Positions 60,211 to 64,000 of a stretch of 64,000 nt of DNA are shown here, in pieces; the first letter of the stretch is position 1, and every line of letters begins with the position of its first letter. The position numbers and the translations under genes were made by a program. This DNA comes from Tessaracoccus rhinocerotis. GTDB lineage: Bacteria > Actinomycetota > Actinomycetes > Propionibacteriales > Propionibacteriaceae. Under the pieces are notes generated by a model. The model was not told where the DNA came from. It made no database searches and saw only the letters and a list, made by a program, of their open reading frames with translations. Location of the stretch: NCBI RefSeq assembly GCF_007197885.1, contig NZ_VKKG01000006.1:62001-126000 (forward strand), given 5' to 3'.

Positions 60211-61149
60211 ATGTCCGACGAGATCCACGACCTCATCATCATCGGATCCGGACCGGCCGGCTACACCGCAGCCATCTATGCAGCCCGCGCCGCGCTGAAG
60301 CCCGTCGTCTTCGAGGGCTCCTTCGACGCCGGCGGTGCCCTGATGAACACCACCGAGGTCGAGAACTTCCCCGGTTTCGCCGAGGGCATCATGGGTCCGG
60401 CGCTGATGGATGAGATGCGCAAGCAGGCGCTCCGCTTCGGCGCCGAGATCATCACCGACGACGCCACCGCGCTGGACCTCACCGGTGACGTGAAGCTCGT
60501 CACGGACTCCGACGACAAGGTCTGGCGGGCCCACGCAGTCATCCTGGCAATGGGGTCGGGCTACCGGAAGCTGGGCATCCCCGACGAGGATCGCCTCTCC
60601 GGTCGGGGCGTGTCCTGGTGCGCCACCTGCGACGGCGCGTTCTTCCGCGACAAGCCGATCGCTGTCGTCGGGGGCGGTGACTCCGCGATGGAGGAGGCCA
60701 CCTTCCTCAGCCGCTTCGGGTCCAGCGTCGCGGTGATCCACCGTCGTGACGAACTGCGCGCCTCCGCAATCATGGCCGCGCGCGCGGAGAAGGATCCCAA
60801 GATCAGCTTCGAGTGGAACTCGGCCGTCTCCGCCATCAACGGCGAGAAGTCGGTGGAGTCGCTCACCCTGACCGACACCATCACCGGCGAGGAGCGGGAG
60901 TTTCCCGTGAACGGCCTGTTCATCGCCATCGGACACGAGCCGCGCTCCGAGCTGGTCGCCGGACAGGTGGACCTCGACGGCGAGGGCTACGTCCTCACCA
61001 AGCAGGGCTCCACCGCGACCAACCTGCGCGGCGTGTTCGCCTGCGGCGACCTCGTGGACCACACCTACCGGCAGGCCATCACGGCCGCCGGCAGCGGCTG
61101 TTCCGCGGCGCTGGACGCCGAGAAGTTCCTCGCGGCGCTGGGCGACTGA
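60211..61149 (+). CDS. trxB: Thioredoxin reductase
   Basis: A 312-aa FAD/NADPH enzyme that reduces thioredoxin. The FAD site is [19 protein letters not shown] at the N terminus, the redox disulfide is CATC (C137, C140), the NADPH site is [18 protein letters not shown], and the C-terminal [31 protein letters not shown] is the usual second FAD motif. Length and motifs are standard. It is followed after 69 nt by trxA, which has its own -10 box. Confidence 0.96.
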   Translation: MSDEIHDLIIIGSGPAGYTAAIYAARAALKPVVFEGSFDAGGALMNTTEVENFPGFAEGIMGPALMDEMRKQALRFGAEIITDDATALDLTGDVKLVTDSDDKVWRAHAVILAMGSGYRKLGIPDEDRLSGRGVSWCATCDGAFFRDKPIAVVGGGDSAMEEATFLSRFGSSVAVIHRRDELRASAIMAARAEKDPKISFEWNSAVSAINGEKSVESLTLTDTITGEEREFPVNGLFIAIGHEPRSELVAGQVDLDGEGYVLTKQGSTATNLRGVFACGDLVDHTYRQAITAAGSGCSAALDAEKFLAALGD

Positions 61150-61164
61150 TTCCAACCACCGGAC

Positions 61165-61170
61165 TAGAAT
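61165..61170 (+). promoter_or_regulatory. -10 box (TAGAAT) for trxA, followed by a small hairpin
   Basis: TAGAAT lies 48 nt before the trxA ATG. CCCCC-TTGC-GGGGG (61182-61195) in the leader could form a small hairpin just after the predicted transcription start. Confidence 0.45.
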
Positions 61171-61218
61171 GGTCCCTCACGCCCCCTTGCGGGGGATGAC
61201 CCAAGGAAGGCCGAAAAC

Positions 61219-61539
61219 ATGGCAGTGACCGACGTGACCACCTCCACGTTCCCCGCCGAGGTACTCGAAGCGGACAAGCTCGTGGTCGTCGACTACTGGG
61301 CGGACTGGTGCGGGCCGTGCAAGCAGCTGTCGCCCATCGTCGAGGAACTCTCCAACACCTACGCCGGCCAGGTGAAGTTCGTGAAGGTCGACACCTCGGC
61401 CGAGACCACACTGGCGGCCGACCGCGGCATCCTCAGCCTGCCCACCCTCGAGTTCATCAAGGGCGGCGAGATCGTCCAGTCGATCTCCGGCGGCAAGTCG
61501 AAGAATGCGCTCAAGAAGGTCATCGAAGAGCACCTCTGA
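61219..61539 (+). CDS. trxA: Thioredoxin
   Basis: A 106-aa thioredoxin with the active site WCGPC (C31, C34) in VVDYWADWCGPCKQLSPIVEEL and the cis-Pro segment SLPTLEFIKGGEIV. It is the substrate of the reductase encoded just upstream. ATG 61219 follows AAGGAAGG by 7 nt. Standard length, no oddities. The trxB-trxA pair is often close to parAB and the origin in actinobacteria. Confidence 0.96.
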   Translation: MAVTDVTTSTFPAEVLEADKLVVVDYWADWCGPCKQLSPIVEELSNTYAGQVKFVKVDTSAETTLAADRGILSLPTLEFIKGGEIVQSISGGKSKNALKKVIEEHL

Positions 61540-61541
61540 TC

Positions 61542-62312
61542 GTGTCCACTCCCCGCGACCCCTTCGGGAGCGACCACTACGAACCCCAGCCGGTTCCGCG
61601 TCGCTCGGCGGAATCGGCCCCTTCGGCCGCCTCCACCAGTTCCGCGCCCACGGCGACCTCGGCAGCCTCCGCCGTCGAGCCCATCGAGGTGAGTGGCACG
61701 CCCGAGGGGACCCCTGAGCCCAGCGGCTCCTGGCGCAAGGTGACGAAGGCCCCGGCGGCCGTCAGCGACACCGCCCCCGTCGAGGACGCCGGCCTGCCCG
61801 ACGCACCGCCCCCGATCCCCACCTGGGTGAAGTGGACCGGCCTCGGAGCCGTGGCAATCCTGCTCCTGCTCGCGCTCTGGCTCGGGCTCTCTCTCGGGGG
61901 GACGCCGCCGTCGGTGTCCGAGTCCCCCTCACCGACCGTCTCCGAGGCCGGGTGGCCCGTGGAGGCACCCCAGGTGGTGGGAGATCTGGTGCGCGGGGAG
62001 GACAACCGCTCCGAGGACCCCGCCATCCCGGAGCGCGTCATCGCCACGGCCGATTACTCGGACGGGACCAACCGGGTGGCCCTGGTGCTCTCCAGGCCCG
62101 AGGACGACCTGCGAACCTACCTGGCGGACGCCGGGATCTCGGGCGTCAGTGAGGTCGGCTCCTCGAGTTGCGGGACCTCGTCGGACACGGACTCCCCCGT
62201 GTGCGTGCGCATCGTGGACCGCACGGCGATCATGGTGGTGGGCCTGACCGAACAGTCGATCGAACAGCTCGCGGCAACCGTCGAGGAGTTCCGCGAGGTG
62301 CTCACTTCCTGA
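61542..62312 (+). CDS. Single-pass membrane protein of unknown function
   Basis: A 256-aa protein. A disordered Pro/Ser/Ala-rich cytoplasmic part (~1-110) is followed by one helix (~115-138, WVKWTGLGAVAILLLLALWLGLSL) and an extracytoplasmic domain (~160-256, VIATADYSDGTNRVALVLSRPEDDLRTYLADAG) with two Cys residues (SSSCGTS; SPVCVRI) that may pair. The GTG start lies 2 nt after the trxA stop, so it is likely co-transcribed with trxA. Family not recognised. Confidence 0.75.
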   Translation: MSTPRDPFGSDHYEPQPVPRRSAESAPSAASTSSAPTATSAASAVEPIEVSGTPEGTPEPSGSWRKVTKAPAAVSDTAPVEDAGLPDAPPPIPTWVKWTGLGAVAILLLLALWLGLSLGGTPPSVSESPSPTVSEAGWPVEAPQVVGDLVRGEDNRSEDPAIPERVIATADYSDGTNRVALVLSRPEDDLRTYLADAGISGVSEVGSSSCGTSSDTDSPVCVRIVDRTAIMVVGLTEQSIEQLAATVEEFREVLTS

Positions 62313-62372
62313 CACGTTCCCGGCGGCCGCGGCGTCTGCGACGGCTAGCCCCCATGCGGCAGAGTGGAAACC

Positions 62373-63680
62373 ATGACATCCGACGGACCAAGATTCGACA
62401 CCCGGCTCGACCGGTTCGTCGACAACTACGCGAACCGGACCCGCGGCATGCGGGTGTCCGCCGTCAGGGCCCTGTTCGCCGTCGCGAACCGTCCGGAGAT
62501 CGTCTCCCTCGCCGGCGGAATGCCAAACATCAAGGACCTCCCCCTCCCCGACATCGCCGACGACCTGGCGCAACTGGTCCGCGACAACGGGACGCAGATC
62601 ATGCAGTACGGCTCGGGTCAGGGCGAGCCACGGATCCGGGAACAGATCCTTGACGTGATGGCCCTCGAGGGCATCGAGGCCAACGCGGACGACGTGCTGA
62701 TCACGGCCGGCTCCCAGCAGGCACTCGACCTGGTCTCGCGCATCTTCCTGGATCCCGGCGACGTGGTGCTGGCCGAATCCCCCTCCTACGTGGGGGCGCT
62801 GGGCACGTTCCTCAGCTACGAGGCCGACGTCGTCCATGTCCCGAGCGACGAGTCCGGCCTGGACCCGCAGGCGCTGCACGAGACCGCGACCCGGCTGGAG
62901 GCCGACGACCGCCGCATCAAGTTCCTGTACACGATCCCCAACTACAACAACCCCTCCGGGCTCACCCAGCCGTGGGAGCGTCGGATCGAGGTGCTACGGG
63001 TGTGCGAGCAGCACGGGATCCTGGTGGTCGAGGACAACCCGTACGGCCTGCTCAGCCTCGACGCCGAGCCGATCCCCGCGATGCGCTCGGCAGGCGCCGA
63101 CGTCATCTACCTCGGGTCGTTCTCGAAGACCTTCGCCCCCGGGTTCCGGGTGGGCTGGGCGCTCGCCCCCCACGCCATCCGCGAGAAGCTCGTGCTGGCG
63201 CAGGAGTCGGCCACGCTGTGCCCACCGGTGTTCAGCCAGTTCGCGATCAGCAACTACCTGGACAAGCAGGACTGGAAGGGCCAGATCGGCGTCTACCGCG
63301 ACATGTACCGGGAGCGGCGCGACGCCATGCTGGCGGCCCTCGAGGACTTCATGCCACCCGGCTCCACCTGGACCCACCCCAAGGGCGGTTTCTTCGTGTG
63401 GGTGAGCATGCCAGAGGGTGTGGACTCGCAGTCGATGATGGCCCGCGGCGTCGACGCCCGGGTGGCGTTCGTCCCGGGCGGCGCCTTCTACGCCGACGGC
63501 CAGGGCGCGCGCAACGTCCGGCTCTCCTACTGCTTCCCCACCGTCGAGAACATCCGGATCGGGGTCGAGCGCTTCGCCGACGTCCTCGAGGGTGAACTCG
63601 ACGTCCTGCGGACCTTCGGGGTCCACTCCCCCACCCCCCACCCGGGCCGCGTCGCCGGCCCCGGCCCGGATCTCTCCTGA
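62373..63680 (+). CDS. PLP-dependent aminotransferase class I/II
   Basis: A 435-aa fold-type I aminotransferase of the LysN/ARO8-like group. The PLP lysine is K252 in LGSFSKTFAPGFRVGW. YTIPNYNNPSGLT supplies the Asn and Tyr that contact the cofactor, and VVEDNPYGLL the Asp. Its amino-acid substrate cannot be told from sequence; 2-aminoadipate or aromatic substrates are typical of the group. ATG 62373 is used; a CAGAGT hexamer 7 nt upstream may be the -10 box. It lies 17 nt before ddl. Confidence 0.88.
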   Translation: MTSDGPRFDTRLDRFVDNYANRTRGMRVSAVRALFAVANRPEIVSLAGGMPNIKDLPLPDIADDLAQLVRDNGTQIMQYGSGQGEPRIREQILDVMALEGIEANADDVLITAGSQQALDLVSRIFLDPGDVVLAESPSYVGALGTFLSYEADVVHVPSDESGLDPQALHETATRLEADDRRIKFLYTIPNYNNPSGLTQPWERRIEVLRVCEQHGILVVEDNPYGLLSLDAEPIPAMRSAGADVIYLGSFSKTFAPGFRVGWALAPHAIREKLVLAQESATLCPPVFSQFAISNYLDKQDWKGQIGVYRDMYRERRDAMLAALEDFMPPGSTWTHPKGGFFVWVSMPEGVDSQSMMARGVDARVAFVPGGAFYADGQGARNVRLSYCFPTVENIRIGVERFADVLEGELDVLRTFGVHSPTPHPGRVAGPGPDLS

Positions 63681-63697
63681 CAAGGACTGGTGCAACC

Positions 63698-64000
63698 ATG
63701 ACCATCATCGTGATCTCCGGCGGGCTGAGCCACGAGCGGGACGTCTCCATCCGGTCGGGTCGGCGCGTCTCGCAGGCGCTGCGGGACAAGGGCCACGACG
63801 TCGTAGAGAGCGACGTGAACGCGGACCTGGTGGCGCTGCTCGGATCCGTCGAGGATCCCGTCGTCATCCCCATGCTGCACGGCGGCCTCGGCGAGGACGG
63901 TGCGTTCAGCGAGGTCCTGGGGGTCCTCGGGGTGCCCTTCGTCGGCTCCCGTTCGGGGCCTGCACGCGCCACCTTCGACAAGTCGATCGCCACCACCGCC
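63698..64000 (+). CDS. ddl: D-alanine--D-alanine ligase, N-terminal part (3' truncated by window)
   Basis: ATG 63698 opens a frame that runs off the window after 101 codons. The start IIVISGGLSHERDVSIRSGRRV is the Ddl signature (GG-x-S-x-ER-x-VS), and IPMLHGGLGEDGAFSEVLGVLGVPFVGS is the second conserved block. The enzyme joins two D-Ala for peptidoglycan precursors. The ATP-grasp core lies beyond the window. It follows the aminotransferase gene closely on the same strand. Confidence 0.9.
   Translation, partial: MTIIVISGGLSHERDVSIRSGRRVSQALRDKGHDVVESDVNADLVALLGSVEDPVVIPMLHGGLGEDGAFSEVLGVLGVPFVGSRSGPARATFDKSIATTA

Overview
The window is a GC-rich actinobacterial chromosome segment with many GTG and TTG starts, ATGA/GTGA start-stop overlaps, and TANNNT -10 boxes placed 6-7 nt before the start codon. 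Gene content (trxB-trxA followed by an aminotransferase and ddl, treY/treZ, a Tad pilus locus, copper and arsenic loci) fits the Propionibacteriaceae or a close family. This placement is an inference; no 16S rRNA gene is present. In many actinobacteria trxB-trxA lie close to parAB and oriC, so the right end may be near the origin.

Layout. 1-6487: Tad/Flp pilus locus (partial MinD/CpaE-like ATPase, TadA/CpaF, TadB, TadC, a 58-aa pilin-like peptide, and a membrane LysM-BTAD protein). 6489-7154: SnoaL-like protein with a duplicated His/acidic tail. 7325-16043: copper homeostasis region (BlaI repressor, M56 peptidase, a leftward operon of DUF5134-like, YcnI-like and CopC-CopD genes, and a rightward operon of CopD-CtaG and CopA). 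Three copies of a CTACA-N3-TGTAG-type operator tie these operons together. 16174-20239: an aldo/keto reductase, then an overlapping three-gene operon of an N-formylglutamate-amidohydrolase-like enzyme, a DUF1704 metallopeptidase and a GshB-like ATP-grasp ligase. 20298-30059: Sel1 protein, AAHS transporter, second aldo/keto reductase, small membrane protein, heterodimeric ABC exporter, radical SAM/SPASM enzyme and ROK regulator. 30170-42069: treY and treZ separated by membrane proteins, recQ, a DUF2207 protein and a NYN/OST-HTH protein.

A 557-bp gene-free stretch (42070-42626) holds tandem repeats and then a cluster of DnaA-box-like 9-mers. After it come lgt (leftward), tRNA-Ala, a small membrane protein/MMPL/DUF2993 envelope module, an arsR-arsD-arsA locus with no pump in the window, a PAC2 protein, a LAL-type LuxR regulator, hsp20 with two HspR-like HAIR boxes, a TIGR01777 epimerase, glpD with a divergent SorC regulator, a HIBYL-CoA hydrolase-like enzyme, trxB, trxA, a membrane protein, an aminotransferase and the start of ddl.

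Most notable: (i) the ATP-grasp ligase/DUF1704 carboxypeptidase operon, which recalls the eukaryotic TTL/MATCAP tyrosination cycle; (ii) the copper regulon defined by three matching operators; (iii) an intergenic-type 36-bp repeat expanded in frame inside treY and found again, as 33-bp units, after treZ; (iv) the DnaA-box-like cluster; (v) recurrent leaderless-type promoters.
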